Assembly: GCA_947500385.1 (NCBI GenBank) | Contig: CANMSA010000011.1 | Location: 124,001-188,000, forward strand | DNA length: 64,000 nucleotides | Reading direction: 5' to 3' | DNA from: an uncultured Flavobacteriaceae bacterium | GTDB taxonomy: Bacteria > Bacteroidota > Bacteroidia > Flavobacteriales > Flavobacteriaceae | Notes under the pieces: generated by a model | Database searches by the model: none | What the model was told of the DNA's origin: nothing | The model's input: only the letters and a program-made list of their open reading frames with translations | Program-made: the position numbers and the translations under genes | Shown: positions 18,266-29,500 of the stretch, in pieces | How the letters are laid out: every line of letters begins with the position of its first letter | Numbering within the stretch: the stretch's first letter is position 1

Positions 18266-21200
18266 ATGAAGATTACACTTTTAAAAAGTTTGATGATGGT
18301 CGGAGTCTTTTTGTGCTTCGGTCTATCTCATGCGCAGGAAGTAACAGGTACGGTATCCGATGCCAGCGGACCATTACCGGGAGCTAGTGTTGTAGTGAAG
18401 GGCACTACTACCGGCACACAGACGGACTTTGATGGTAACTTTACCATTAATGCCGAAAGCGATGCCACTTTGGTCATCAGCTACATTGGTTATCTAACCA
18501 GGGAAGTTGCCGTAAACGGGCAAACCTCTATTTCGGTAACCTTAGAGGAAGATGCTCAGCAACTAGATGAAGTTGTTATCATCGGATACGGTTCTACTAC
18601 TGTTAAAGATGCTACCGGTTCTGTTACCGCGGTTACGGCCGAAGACTTCAACACAGGGGTGATTTCTTCACCAGAACAGCTGATTCAAGGTAAGACAGCT
18701 GGTGTGAACATATCACAAAGCAGTGGTGAACCAGGCGCAGGAATCTCTGTAAACATACGTGGTGCCAATTCCGTTCGGGCCAACAACAACCCGCTTTTCG
18801 TTGTAGACGGAATCGCATTATTCGGACAGAGTACCGATGCAGCCGGTACCTCTGGTAACAATGTGAATGCGGCGCAGGGAAGTAATGGTGATGCCGCAGT
18901 AGGTAACCCTTTGAACTTCTTAAATCCGAACGATATTGAAAGTATCAGTATATTAAAGGATGCTTCGGCAACAGCTATCTACGGTTCTCGGGGTGCGAAT
19001 GGGGTAGTAATCATTACCACCAAAAGCGGTAAGGCAGCCAGCGGAGGTACATGGGAATTTTCTTCAAACCTTAGTATTTCAAGACCCGTAAGAAAATATG
19101 ATTTATTGGATGCAGATGGCTTTTTAAACGGTATTCAGCAACAAGGTAGGGATCCACAAGGTGTTAACTTTGGAAGTAACACAGATTGGCAGGAAGCAGT
19201 GCTTAGATCAACCGCTTCTACGAATAATAACCTATCCTATTCTCAGAACTACGGTTCGGGTAATGTTCGGGCAACTTTTGGATACCAAAAGCAGTTCGGT
19301 GTTGTAGAAAAATCTGAATTTGAACGAATTACAGGAAGAATTAACTGGAATCAACGTTTCCTAGATGATAAGTTAAAAGTGGGAATCCAGGCTTCGATCG
19401 GTAGAAATAACCGTCAACAACCACCCTTAGGAGGACGAGCAGGGTTTCAGGGAGATATTTTAGGAGCTGCATATTCCGCGAATCCTACGATTCCCAACAA
19501 CCCGAATTTTGATCCAGGTGGAGGACTTATCAACCCAGCCAACTATCTTGAAAATACTTCCAATATTACCAATACAAACAGGTATCTTCTTAATGGTTCG
19601 GTCGAGTACCAGTTTACCCCTGAATTATCTGCCAAAGTTAATTTAGGTACTGACATCTCGGATAGTGAAAACACCTCTGTTCTTAGTGGTGATCTTTTTA
19701 ATGTTCAAGGTATTTCAGGGCTTGGTGCAGGAACGTACAATTCCCTTGAGAGAGAGAACAATCTACTTGAGGTTACGGTGAATTATAGCAAAGATTTTGA
19801 AAATTCAAGACTTGATGTCCTTGCAGGTTATGCCTTTCAGGATTTCCGCACTTTTGGGTTCAATTCAGCCGCGAGAGGATTCGGTTCTAGCGATTTAAAT
19901 GTGATGGGCGATGACCTTAGAAGTACGGTTAACTCTGCAAAAGCAACGGTAACAGGTGATTATCAGCAGTTTTTCTACGGCTCAGGTGATGGTCAATTGT
20001 CCGTCAACAGGCTTTTTCCTGATCCAGTGACCGAGACAACCGCTTTCCGCTTTAACAGAAGCGTTAACTCCTTGGTTTTTGACAACTTTGATAATACTGA
20101 TGAGTTACAGTCCTTTTTTGGAAGACTAAATTATACTATTGCCGATAAATACTTGTTCACCGGTACGTTCAGGGCGGACGGCTCGTCACGTTTCGGTCCG
20201 GATAATCAGTACGGATACTTCCCATCCGGTGCGTTTGCCTGGAAAATGAATGAAGAAGATTTTGTGGGTGATAGTGTTTCAACCCTTAAGCTGCGTTTAA
20301 GTGCCGGTGTCACAGGTAACCAAGATGGCCTAGGCTACGGAAACTTTGTTATTCGACAACGATGGAATGCCTTAGGTTTAAACAATGTATCACAAGATGG
20401 TAGTGCCATAAATGGAGTTGGTTTGGGCATTGTTTCTGCCTTTAACCCAGCGCTAAAATGGGAAACGACAATCGACTACAATGTTGGTTTGGATTTTGGT
20501 TTCAATGAAGACCGTTTTTCAGGTAGTATCGATGTGTACCGAAAAGATACAAGAGATTTGTTGATTCAGACTCCTCCGGATTTTCCTTCGAACGCTCCGT
20601 TCCGTTTTGAAAATGTGGATGCCAGTGTGATCAACCAAGGAATCGAATTGGCTTTGAACTATGATTTCGTTCGCTCTGAAGACACAGACTTTTCTACGTC
20701 ATTCAACATCGCCTATAATGATAACGAAATTCAAGACTTTGTAGGAGGAATCGATATTGGTCCTATTAACGGTCCGGGCCTTTCAGGTCCTACTGCCCAA
20801 CGTTTTGAGGCCGGTCAATCTTTATTCTCCTATTATTTACCAGTCTTTACCGGATTGGTCGATGGTGTTCCACAGTATGAGACCGAAGATGGTGGATCTT
20901 CTGCCATTCCAGAATTTAAGCAATTTGTTGGAAAAGATGCACTACCTGACATTACGACCGGTTTATCCTTAAATTTCAGACATAAGAACTGGGATGCAGG
21001 TGCATTCTTTGCCGGGCAATTTGGTTTCTATGTTTACAACAATACGGCGAACGCCTTATTTAATGCAGGTCAATTAAACACCTCTAGAAACGTTACGCCT
21101 GATGTAGTGGCCAGTGGTGAATCGCCAGGAGCTTCTACAGAAGCATCTGATAGATTTTTGGAAAAAGGAGACTTTGTAAGGTTACAAAACGCAACCATTG

Positions 21201-21421
21201 GCTACAATTTCCCTCTTAGTGGTGAAGGGTTGTTTAAATCGTTACGATTTAATGTTACTGGACAAAATCTGTTCTTAATCACAGATTATAGCGGAATCGA
21301 CCCAGAAGTAACTGTAAATACCGGTCAGGCTAATGCTGCCGCTTTACCAAGTAGAGCGATCGATTGGACGTCCTTCCCGAATCCATTAACCGTAACTTTT
21401 GGCGTCAGTGCCAGCTTTTAA
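18266..21421 (+). CDS. Second SusC/RagA-type TonB-dependent transporter
   Basis: The 1051-residue outer-membrane importer has a signal peptide to about residue 23 (LSHAQ). A carboxypeptidase-regulatory-like domain spans about 26-95, with the TonB-box-like DEVVIIGYG near 101-109. The plug has the signature LKDASATAIYGSRGANGV, and the barrel ends VSASF. It differs substantially from the first SusC in the barrel, so a different substrate is possible. It is followed 19 bp later by its SusD partner. The genes after that encode VCBS lipoproteins and a haloperoxidase-like protein rather than glycosidases, so the substrate cannot be named. The shared promoter boxes suggest that expression may follow the same sugar signal as the starch locus. 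Confidence 0.92.
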   Translation: MKITLLKSLMMVGVFLCFGLSHAQEVTGTVSDASGPLPGASVVVKGTTTGTQTDFDGNFTINAESDATLVISYIGYLTREVAVNGQTSISVTLEEDAQQLDEVVIIGYGSTTVKDATGSVTAVTAEDFNTGVISSPEQLIQGKTAGVNISQSSGEPGAGISVNIRGANSVRANNNPLFVVDGIALFGQSTDAAGTSGNNVNAAQGSNGDAAVGNPLNFLNPNDIESISILKDASATAIYGSRGANGVVIITTKSGKAASGGTWEFSSNLSISRPVRKYDLLDADGFLNGIQQQGRDPQGVNFGSNTDWQEAVLRSTASTNNNLSYSQNYGSGNVRATFGYQKQFGVVEKSEFERITGRINWNQRFLDDKLKVGIQASIGRNNRQQPPLGGRAGFQGDILGAAYSANPTIPNNPNFDPGGGLINPANYLENTSNITNTNRYLLNGSVEYQFTPELSAKVNLGTDISDSENTSVLSGDLFNVQGISGLGAGTYNSLERENNLLEVTVNYSKDFENSRLDVLAGYAFQDFRTFGFNSAARGFGSSDLNVMGDDLRSTVNSAKATVTGDYQQFFYGSGDGQLSVNRLFPDPVTETTAFRFNRSVNSLVFDNFDNTDELQSFFGRLNYTIADKYLFTGTFRADGSSRFGPDNQYGYFPSGAFAWKMNEEDFVGDSVSTLKLRLSAGVTGNQDGLGYGNFVIRQRWNALGLNNVSQDGSAINGVGLGIVSAFNPALKWETTIDYNVGLDFGFNEDRFSGSIDVYRKDTRDLLIQTPPDFPSNAPFRFENVDASVINQGIELALNYDFVRSEDTDFSTSFNIAYNDNEIQDFVGGIDIGPINGPGLSGPTAQRFEAGQSLFSYYLPVFTGLVDGVPQYETEDGGSSAIPEFKQFVGKDALPDITTGLSLNFRHKNWDAGAFFAGQFGFYVYNNTANALFNAGQLNTSRNVTPDVVASGESPGASTEASDRFLEKGDFVRLQNATIGYNFPLSGEGLFKSLRFNVTGQNLFLITDYSGIDPEVTVNTGQANAAALPSRAIDWTSFPNPLTVTFGVSASF

Positions 21422-21440
21422 TTAAAAAAATTGTTTGATC

Positions 21441-23066
21441 ATGAAAAGAAATTCATTTAAAATTTATTTAAGTTCTTTCCTGTTGGTATTTGTTTTTGCT
21501 GCATGTACCGATCTGGAAATTGAAGAGACAGATTCCTTTATATCAAGTGGATTTGAAGGATTCCAAAATGCAGACGAAGCCTTGACAGGACTCTACCAGT
21601 CCGTTTGGGGCCAATTGGGAGATCAAGCCAATACCTATGCGTTAAGAGAAGTAACCACAGATGCTCTGTTAGTACCGACTAGAGGTGCAGATTGGGGTGA
21701 CAACGGACGATGGAGAAAACTACATCAACATGAGTGGGGCTTGGAAGAGACCGATATCATTACCCCCTTCCAACAATGGACTCAGAACCAGTTGGTAGCA
21801 TCTCAAATTATTGATGCTAGAAGTAATCCTTCTGCAGAGACCGCGGCAGCGGCGCGATTTTTACGGGCTTTTTCAATGTGGATGACGCTGGATTTTTATG
21901 GACAGGTTCCTTACAGGGACACTGAGGCTCCCTCTACAGAGTTACCAACAACGCTCTCAGGACAGGCAGCTGTTGACTTTATAGTCGCCGATTTGGATGC
22001 TGCAATAGCAGCCTTGCCTACTATTGGCGCAGGTAGTGGAGATGACCTTAAATTTGCTTCCAAAGCCAGTGCGCGATTCTTAAAAGCCAAAGTATTGTTG
22101 AACAAGCACGTATACCTGAATCAGCTGGCTGGTGGCGGAGGTTCTCCCGATGCCGGTGATATGGCAGAGGTGATTTCCTTGGTAGATGCCATCACAGCCG
22201 AAAGTTTTGCATTGCAAGATGGTTACTTTGATATTTTTAAAGCGGACTCCGACAGTGAAACGATTTGGTGGGCGGAAACAGCAATTGGAAATAGAATTTT
22301 TAACACCCTACACTACAACTCGCTTACCGAAGGCGGTGGAGGTTGGAACGGTTTTAGTACCCTTTCAGAGTATTACGACTTGTTCGAAGGAGATTCCGAA
22401 AGCAACACCGTTGATTTGGACGAGACCGCACTCGATGGCCAAGAAGAACGAAGAGGTGGTGTACCGCCCTCAGGGCTTCCCTTTACGGGCCGTCCAGGAA
22501 CAGTGGATGAAGATGGTTTCGAAACCGGATCCAACGTCGGTAATGGTTTCCTTATAGGACAGCAATATACGCTTTCAGGTGCCCAGTTAGAAGATCGACA
22601 GGGTAACCCATTAGAATTCTCAAGAGGCTTTGTTGACGATAGCGGTGCTGCCAGCTTAATCAATAACAGCGAGCGTACAGGAATCAGGGTAATTAAATAC
22701 AATCCCCGGTTTGGTGCCTTTGCCCAACACAGTATTCAGTTCAGATATGCGGATGCTTTTCTTATGAAAGCGGAAGCAATCCAGAACAGCGGAGGTGATG
22801 CTACTGCTATGATCAATGAACTTAGAGTTCTCAGAAATGCTGCTCCTCTTGGATCGGTAACTTCACAAGACATTCTTGATGAACGTGGAAGAGAGCTTTT
22901 CACCGAAGGATGGAGAAGAAACGATATGATTCGTTTTGGCCAGTTTCTAAGAACTTGGGAATTCAAAAGCGCAACAGAATCTGGTAATACGCAACGCCTA
23001 TTGTTCCCGATTCCGTTACCCCAATTGTTGGCAAACCCCAACTTGGTTCAGAACCCTGGGTACTAA
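21441..23066 (+). CDS. Second SusD/RagB-type lipoprotein
   Basis: The surface lipoprotein (541 residues from the ATG at 21441) partners the preceding SusC. I prefer the ATG at 21441 (MKRNSFKIY) to the in-frame TTG at 21435, which would add only two residues. The lipoprotein signal ends FVFAAC. SusD features include ARFLRAFSMWMTLDFYGQVPYRD, the C-terminal RGRELFTEGWRRNDMIRFGQF and the NPNLVQNPGY end. A strong terminator follows, so susC and susD form their own transcription unit. The substrate is unknown. Confidence 0.92.
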   Translation: MKRNSFKIYLSSFLLVFVFAACTDLEIEETDSFISSGFEGFQNADEALTGLYQSVWGQLGDQANTYALREVTTDALLVPTRGADWGDNGRWRKLHQHEWGLEETDIITPFQQWTQNQLVASQIIDARSNPSAETAAAARFLRAFSMWMTLDFYGQVPYRDTEAPSTELPTTLSGQAAVDFIVADLDAAIAALPTIGAGSGDDLKFASKASARFLKAKVLLNKHVYLNQLAGGGGSPDAGDMAEVISLVDAITAESFALQDGYFDIFKADSDSETIWWAETAIGNRIFNTLHYNSLTEGGGGWNGFSTLSEYYDLFEGDSESNTVDLDETALDGQEERRGGVPPSGLPFTGRPGTVDEDGFETGSNVGNGFLIGQQYTLSGAQLEDRQGNPLEFSRGFVDDSGAASLINNSERTGIRVIKYNPRFGAFAQHSIQFRYADAFLMKAEAIQNSGGDATAMINELRVLRNAAPLGSVTSQDILDERGRELFTEGWRRNDMIRFGQFLRTWEFKSATESGNTQRLLFPIPLPQLLANPNLVQNPGY

Positions 23067-23089
23067 AAATTCAAATTTTTGTGTTTATA

Positions 23090-23123
23090 AAAAGGCTATC
23101 CATTTTTTTGGATAGCTTTTTTT
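23090..23123 (+). terminator. Rho-independent terminator after the second SusD gene
   Basis: Stem AGGCTATCC / GGATAGCTT (one G-T pair) around a T-rich loop, followed by a run of Ts. It separates susCD from the VCBS operon starting at 23241. Confidence 0.85.
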
Positions 23124-23240
23124 GTAAACCTCTTTATTTCTTACTTTAAACGGGGAATACCGCTTCTGAGAACGCCATATTGGTTACTTTAGTCCTCTGC
23201 CCAACGATGATAATTTGTCTAGTGAACTAGTCTCGAAAAA

Positions 23241-26200
23241 ATGAAAAGGAGTTTTGTACTTTACGTTCCGGTGCTACTGCTTGTTCTTTCCTGTAGCCCA
23301 AAAGCGCCCAAACGTTTTAAAACGGTATCGAGTGAACATTCAGGAATCACTTTTGAAAACAAGCTTACACCTACTCTTAAACTTAACATCCTTACCTACC
23401 TCTATTACTATAACGGCGCGGGTATTGCCGTAGCAGATTTCAACAACGACTCGCTGCCAGATCTTTACTTTAGTTCGAACGAAGGAGCTGACAAACTATA
23501 TGTAAATAAAGGTGCCCTTCAGTTTCAGGACGTCACCAAGGAAGCGAACATTCCAAATCAGAAAGGTTGGTCTACCGGCGTTACCCATGTAGACATCAAT
23601 GCTGATGGTTTATTGGATATTTACATTTGCAAAGCATCAGGTTACCGCGCATTGGAAGGCAAAAACGTATTGTTGGTAAATCAAGGTACGGACGATAACA
23701 ATATTCCAAGATTTAAAGAAGACGCAGCAGCCTACGGCATCGACTTCTCCGGCTTGTCAACACAAGCTACGTTTTTCGATTATGATCTGGATGGGGATTT
23801 GGATCTTTTCCTGTTAAACCATTCGGTTCATCCGAACAATGCCTATGGATATGGCAAGCAGCGGGAAACATTCGACGCGCGCTCTGGGGATCGGCTCTTT
23901 AGAAATGATAATCAACAATTCGTGGACGTGTCTGAAGAAGCAGGCTTGTTTCAAGGTAGAATCGGCTTTGGCCTTGGTCTTGGTATAAGCGACCTAAACC
24001 AAGATGGATATCCGGACATCTACATCGGAAACGACTTCTATGAGAACGACTATTTATATCTAAATCAACAAGATGGCACTTTTCAAGAAGTAATCTCCAA
24101 ACGACCGGAAAAAGTAGGGCATACCAGTCATTATGCCATGGGCAATGACATTGCGGACATCAATAACGATGGCCTTACCGATATTATCTCGGTAGATATG
24201 TTGCCCAGAAACCAAGAAACCTATAAAACCTCGGGGTTGGATTTTCCCTACCCCATATATGAAAACTATCTAAAAAACGGGTATGCTCCCCAATATATGC
24301 AAAACACCTTATTGCTAAATCTAGGGAACACCAATTTCAGTGAAATAGGACATTTATCAGGTTTATCGGCCTCAGAATGGTCTTGGGGCGTTTTATTGGC
24401 AGATTTCGATAATGATGGTCTAAAAGATGTTTATATCTCTAACGGCATCAAAGGTGCCACCAATAATATGGACTTCGTACAGTTCATTTCCAATGATATT
24501 ATCCAAAAAGATATTGACAACGGCATGTCTCAGAAAGACATGTCGCTCATAAACAAATTGCCAGAGGTAAAGGTTCCCAACTACTTCTATCAAAACCTTG
24601 GAAACCTCGCATTTAAAGATGTTACCAATGAATGGTCTACCCCGAAAGCATCTTACAGCAATGGCTGTGTTTATGCCGATTTAGACAACGACGGGGATCT
24701 TGACCTGGTCACCAACAACGTAAATGCAACAGCCACATTATTAGAAAATAAAACAAACACTGAAAATGCCGCTAACAATTACCTGAGTTTTTCATTTAAG
24801 GGGAATCCCAAAAACCCCTTTGGCATTGGGGCCAGAATCATTGCCTACGCCGACACATTCCATATTACTCAGGAAAATTTTACGACTAGGGGCTACCTTT
24901 CCTCAGTGGAACCCGAAATTCATATGGGCCTAGGGCAACATTCATTGGTAGATTCCTTAAAAGTTATTTGGCCAGATGGCGCTTTCCAGACCATAAAGAA
25001 TATCGCCGTAAACCAGAAAATTAAGCTGTACCGTCAAAATGCAAACGGCAATTTCTATACAAACATGTCGTCACCTATCGGTTACCTGGCGAATATTGAT
25101 AGCCTGCTTACCTTCAAACATAAAGATCCCGCAACGACGGAGTTTTTGCGTAACCCGATCGTACCTTGGGCACACACTAACGAAGGACCCCATGTTTCCG
25201 TATCGGATGTAAACAACGACTCTTTAGAAGATCTTTTCATTGATGGCGCGAAAGGTCAGGCATCCCAACTGCTGCTACAAGAAGCATCCGGTTCTTTCGT
25301 TTCAGTGCAAGAATCGCTCTTTTCGTTAGATGCAAAAAGTGAAGACATTTCCCATGTTTTTTTTGATGCGAATGGTGATACCACCCTTGATCTTATGGTA
25401 GTTAGCGGTGGTAACGAATTTCAACAAGGAGTACCCCTACGTCCGAGACTATATTTAAACTACAACGGCCAATTTCAAAAAGATACCATACAATTTCAGG
25501 AAATTTCTGTAAATGCCTCCAAAGTAGACGCTGTAGACTTTGATAACGATGGAGATTTGGATATCACCATTAGTTCCGATCAGGTTCCAATAAAATTTGG
25601 TGAAACGGCGAGACAGTATATCTTCCAAAACGACGGACATGGGAATTTCAAAGATATCACCGATATCGTTTTGAAAGGTTATACCGCTATTGGGAATGTA
25701 AAAGACTTTGTATGGGCCGATATTGATGACAATGGTTACAAAGATCTCATCATGGTCGGTCATTGGATGCCCCCAAGCATCTTCATGAACAATGGACAGA
25801 CCCTTGATAGGGTCGAATTGGATGATCTCCGGGAATCACATGGGCTTTGGAATACGGTTAAGGCGGGTGATTTTGACCAAGATGGCGATATCGACCTTGT
25901 CTGCGGTAATTGGGGACTTAATAGCAAGCTACGGGCCGGTCCAGAAAAACCCCTTACCTTATATAGTTACGATTTTGATGCAAACGGGGCGACCGACCCT
26001 GTCGTAACTTATTTTCATGGCAATACCGAAACGCCTTTCGCCTCAAAAGACGAGCTTGTAAAGCAGATGCCCTATCTGAACAAAAAATATCTTTCGTATG
26101 CCGATTTCGCCAGGGCAAGCCTCACCGATCTTTTCTCCCGAGAAAAATTATCCCGATCGAAAAAGAAAAAAGTCTACGAACTGGCCCACACCTATTTTCA

Positions 26201-26552
26201 AAACAATGGCAAAAAAGGTTTTTCCAAGATTCCACTTCCCCGGATGGCTCAGATTTCGACCGTGCACGATATCATGGCGGAAGACTTCGATAACGATGGC
26301 TTTAAAGACCTGTTAATTGTGGGCAATAGCCATGAAATTAGTACACAATTGGGTAGGATGGATGCCCTTCATGGACTAATTTTGCTAAATGATCAAAATG
26401 GAGGGTTTCGCAAGGCTTCCGCACAAAATTTTGATATTCCAGGCCCTGCAAGAAGCATTGAAAGAATTAAGATAAAAGACGTACAATACTATGTGGTAGG
26501 CATTAATGACGGTGCACCGATAGTACTTAAGAAAAAAGAAGCAAACCAATAA
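23241..26552 (+). CDS. VCBS/FG-GAP repeat lipoprotein with ASPIC/UnbV domain (copy 1 of 3)
   Basis: The 1103-residue protein has a lipoprotein signal (VLLLVLSC, Cys18). It contains many FG-GAP/VCBS blades with calcium-loop motifs of the form DxNxDGxxD, for example DFNNDSLPDLYF, DINADGLLDIYI and DYDLDGDLDLFL. An ASPIC/UnbV domain lies at about 516-585 (FGIGARI to LGQHSLVDSLKVIWPDG), and a second set of blades follows. This domain order matches the CRTAC1-like family. It is probably a calcium-stabilised beta-propeller protein on the outer membrane. No enzymatic motif is seen and its partner or ligand is unknown. Its stop codon overlaps the next ATG by one base. Confidence 0.85.
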   Translation: MKRSFVLYVPVLLLVLSCSPKAPKRFKTVSSEHSGITFENKLTPTLKLNILTYLYYYNGAGIAVADFNNDSLPDLYFSSNEGADKLYVNKGALQFQDVTKEANIPNQKGWSTGVTHVDINADGLLDIYICKASGYRALEGKNVLLVNQGTDDNNIPRFKEDAAAYGIDFSGLSTQATFFDYDLDGDLDLFLLNHSVHPNNAYGYGKQRETFDARSGDRLFRNDNQQFVDVSEEAGLFQGRIGFGLGLGISDLNQDGYPDIYIGNDFYENDYLYLNQQDGTFQEVISKRPEKVGHTSHYAMGNDIADINNDGLTDIISVDMLPRNQETYKTSGLDFPYPIYENYLKNGYAPQYMQNTLLLNLGNTNFSEIGHLSGLSASEWSWGVLLADFDNDGLKDVYISNGIKGATNNMDFVQFISNDIIQKDIDNGMSQKDMSLINKLPEVKVPNYFYQNLGNLAFKDVTNEWSTPKASYSNGCVYADLDNDGDLDLVTNNVNATATLLENKTNTENAANNYLSFSFKGNPKNPFGIGARIIAYADTFHITQENFTTRGYLSSVEPEIHMGLGQHSLVDSLKVIWPDGAFQTIKNIAVNQKIKLYRQNANGNFYTNMSSPIGYLANIDSLLTFKHKDPATTEFLRNPIVPWAHTNEGPHVSVSDVNNDSLEDLFIDGAKGQASQLLLQEASGSFVSVQESLFSLDAKSEDISHVFFDANGDTTLDLMVVSGGNEFQQGVPLRPRLYLNYNGQFQKDTIQFQEISVNASKVDAVDFDNDGDLDITISSDQVPIKFGETARQYIFQNDGHGNFKDITDIVLKGYTAIGNVKDFVWADIDDNGYKDLIMVGHWMPPSIFMNNGQTLDRVELDDLRESHGLWNTVKAGDFDQDGDIDLVCGNWGLNSKLRAGPEKPLTLYSYDFDANGATDPVVTYFHGNTETPFASKDELVKQMPYLNKKYLSYADFARASLTDLFSREKLSRSKKKKVYELAHTYFQNNGKKGFSKIPLPRMAQISTVHDIMAEDFDNDGFKDLLIVGNSHEISTQLGRMDALHGLILLNDQNGGFRKASAQNFDIPGPARSIERIKIKDVQYYVVGINDGAPIVLKKKEANQ

Positions 26553-29500
26553 TGAGAACGACTGCGGCAAAAGAATTGCTAGGCTTTTTTACCCTATTGT
26601 TACTATTTTCTTCTTGTAACGAAAAAACAGCCAGTACCGATACCTTAAAGAATGAGGAACAAGCAACACTGTTCAACGCCCTTTCCCCTGAGAGAACCGG
26701 TATTGATTTTGCAAATACGGTGAAAAACCAAAAAGACTTTAACATCTTCAAATACAGAAATTTTTATAACGGTGGTGGGGTTGCCATAGGCGACATTAAT
26801 AACGACGGGCTACCCGACATCTATATGACCGCTAACATGGGGCCCAACAAACTGTACTTGAACAAAGGAGATCTTCGATTTGAAGATATTTCCGAAAAGG
26901 CGGGCGTAACCGGGAACAAACCTTGGTCTACAGGTGTTACGATGGTCGATGTTAACAGCGATGGCCTTCTAGATCTTTATGTAAGCAATGCCGGTAATAT
27001 GAAAGGTAACAATCATGATAATGACCTGTATATCAACAACGGGGATCTCACCTTTACAGAAAAAGCAAAAGAATACAATCTTGCCGAAACAGGTTTCACC
27101 ACCCATGCGACCTTCTTCGATTATGATAAAGATGGGGATTTAGATGCCTACATTTTAAACAATAGCAATATTCCCGTAAGCAGCCTGGGATATGCCGAAC
27201 AACGGGAAGTGCGCGCACAGGATTGGGAAGGTGTTCCAAAAATTTTCCGAGGTGTAGGCGATATGCTTTTGAGAAATGATGATGGAAAATATGTTGATGT
27301 AAGTGAAGAGGCGGGCATCTATGGTAGTCTTATCGGGTTTGGGCTTGGTGTAATGGTCAGCGATTTCAATGGCGACCTCTTTCCCGACCTCTATGTATCA
27401 AACGATTTTTATGAGCGCGACTATCTATATATTAATCAAAAAGATGGCACCTTCAATGAAGAATTGCAAGATTGGACCGCTCACTTATCATTATCGGCCA
27501 TGGGGATTGATATGGCCGATATCAATAATGACGGCAATGCCGATATCTTTATTACCGATATGCTTCCGGAAGCGGAGGAACGTGTAAAATCAGTAATGGA
27601 ATTTGAGGCCTATACCGTTTTTAATTTAAAGCAGAACAAAGACTTTTCGCAGCAATATATTCAAAACACATTACAATTGAATAATGGGAACGGCACCTTT
27701 TCCGAAGTTGCTTATTATAGTGGTGTCTCGGCCACCGATTGGAGTTGGGCCGGTCTTTTGTTCGATATGGACAATGACGGCCTACGGGATATCTTCATTA
27801 CCAACGGGGTCAACCATGACCTCACCGATTTGGATTTTGTTGATTTTTTCGCCAATGAAATCATTCAAAAAATGGCTTTGACCGGGAAAAAGGAATCGAT
27901 TGATTCTATCATTAATAAAATGCCCATTAAGCCACAACCGAATTTTACCTATCGCAACAATGGCGATATTACCTTTGACAATGTTTCAAACGAATGGGGC
28001 CTAGGCATTCCCAGTCTTTCCAATGGAACGGCCTATGGAGACCTGGACAATGACGGGGATTTGGATTTGGTGGTAAACAACGTTAACATGCAGGCATTCG
28101 TGTATGAAAACCGCACCAATAGCTTACGAAAAAACAATTATATTAAAATAAAATACGAAGGGCAGGGAAAAAATCAGTTTGCCATAGGGACCACCCTTAA
28201 ACTGTACCACGGAACGAACATTGTAGTTCAGGAATTGATTCCCTCAAGAGGATTTCAATCTTCCATGGATTATACGATGACCATTGGTTTGGGTGCTACT
28301 ACCACGATCGATTCATTACGGGTTATTTGGCCAGACGATTTTACACAGCTACTTACCCAAGTGGAGGCCAACCAAACCTTGCAATTGAAACGATCCGCCG
28401 CCACGGAGCCCTACAAAATACCAAAAATCAAGGCCTCAAAACCCTTGTTAGAAGCGATAGAAAACACTCGTTTGCTAGCCCATAAAGAAAATTCGTATAC
28501 CGATTTTGACTATGAAGGGCTGATCTATAAGCAACTATCGCAGGAAGGGCCGGCAATGGCCATTGGAGATATTGATGCCGACGGAAACGAGGATATTTAT
28601 ATTGGTGGCGCGAAAGGACAGGCCGGTATAATTTACAAACATTCCCAAAAGGGTATGGTAACCCCCAAAATGCAGACCGCTTTCGAGAACGATAAATCAC
28701 AAGAGGATACCGCTGCAGCCTTTCTTGATGCTGATAACGATGGTGATCTTGATTTATTGGTGGGCACCGGAGGAAATGAAATAGGGGAGCGTAGCCGTTA
28801 CAGAACCAAATTGTACCTGAATGATGGGAAAGGGACATTTACCAAATCGGGAACACCCTTGCCAGCTACCTTTAAAAATATTTCGGTTATCGCACCCTAT
28901 GACTTTGATCAAGATGGTGATGATGATGTATTTATCGGCTCTAGAAGTGTGGTGGGTACGTATGGTATCGACCCGGATCATTTATTCTTGGTGAACAACG
29001 GTGATGGTACTTTTTCGGATGCTTCGGAACGTTTTGCCTATGATATAAAAGATGCGGGGATGGTGACCAACGCCGTTTGGGCAGATATGGATGGTGATGA
29101 TAAAAAAGATTTGATTTCCGTTTCAGAATGGGGTACGCCACTAATTTTCAAAAACTCAGGGCGTAGGATTTCCAAAATGCCTTCATCCTTAGACAGCCTT
29201 TATGGTTATTGGAATGTGGTCGAAGCCGCCGATTTAGATAATGATGGGGACAATGATTTGATCTTAGGAAACCAAGGAAGCAATGTACACTATAAGACGA
29301 CCAAGGAAAATCCTATGAAAATGTGGATCAACGACTTTGACAACAATGGAACCCTTGAACAGATCATCACCCAAAGTAATAACGGAAAAGACTATCCGTT
29401 GCACCAAAAAAAGGAATTGACCGCTCAGATAGTTTCATTAAAAAAGCGTACGCTAAAGGCTTCTGAGTATGCCAAAAAAACAATTCAGGAGTTGTTTCCA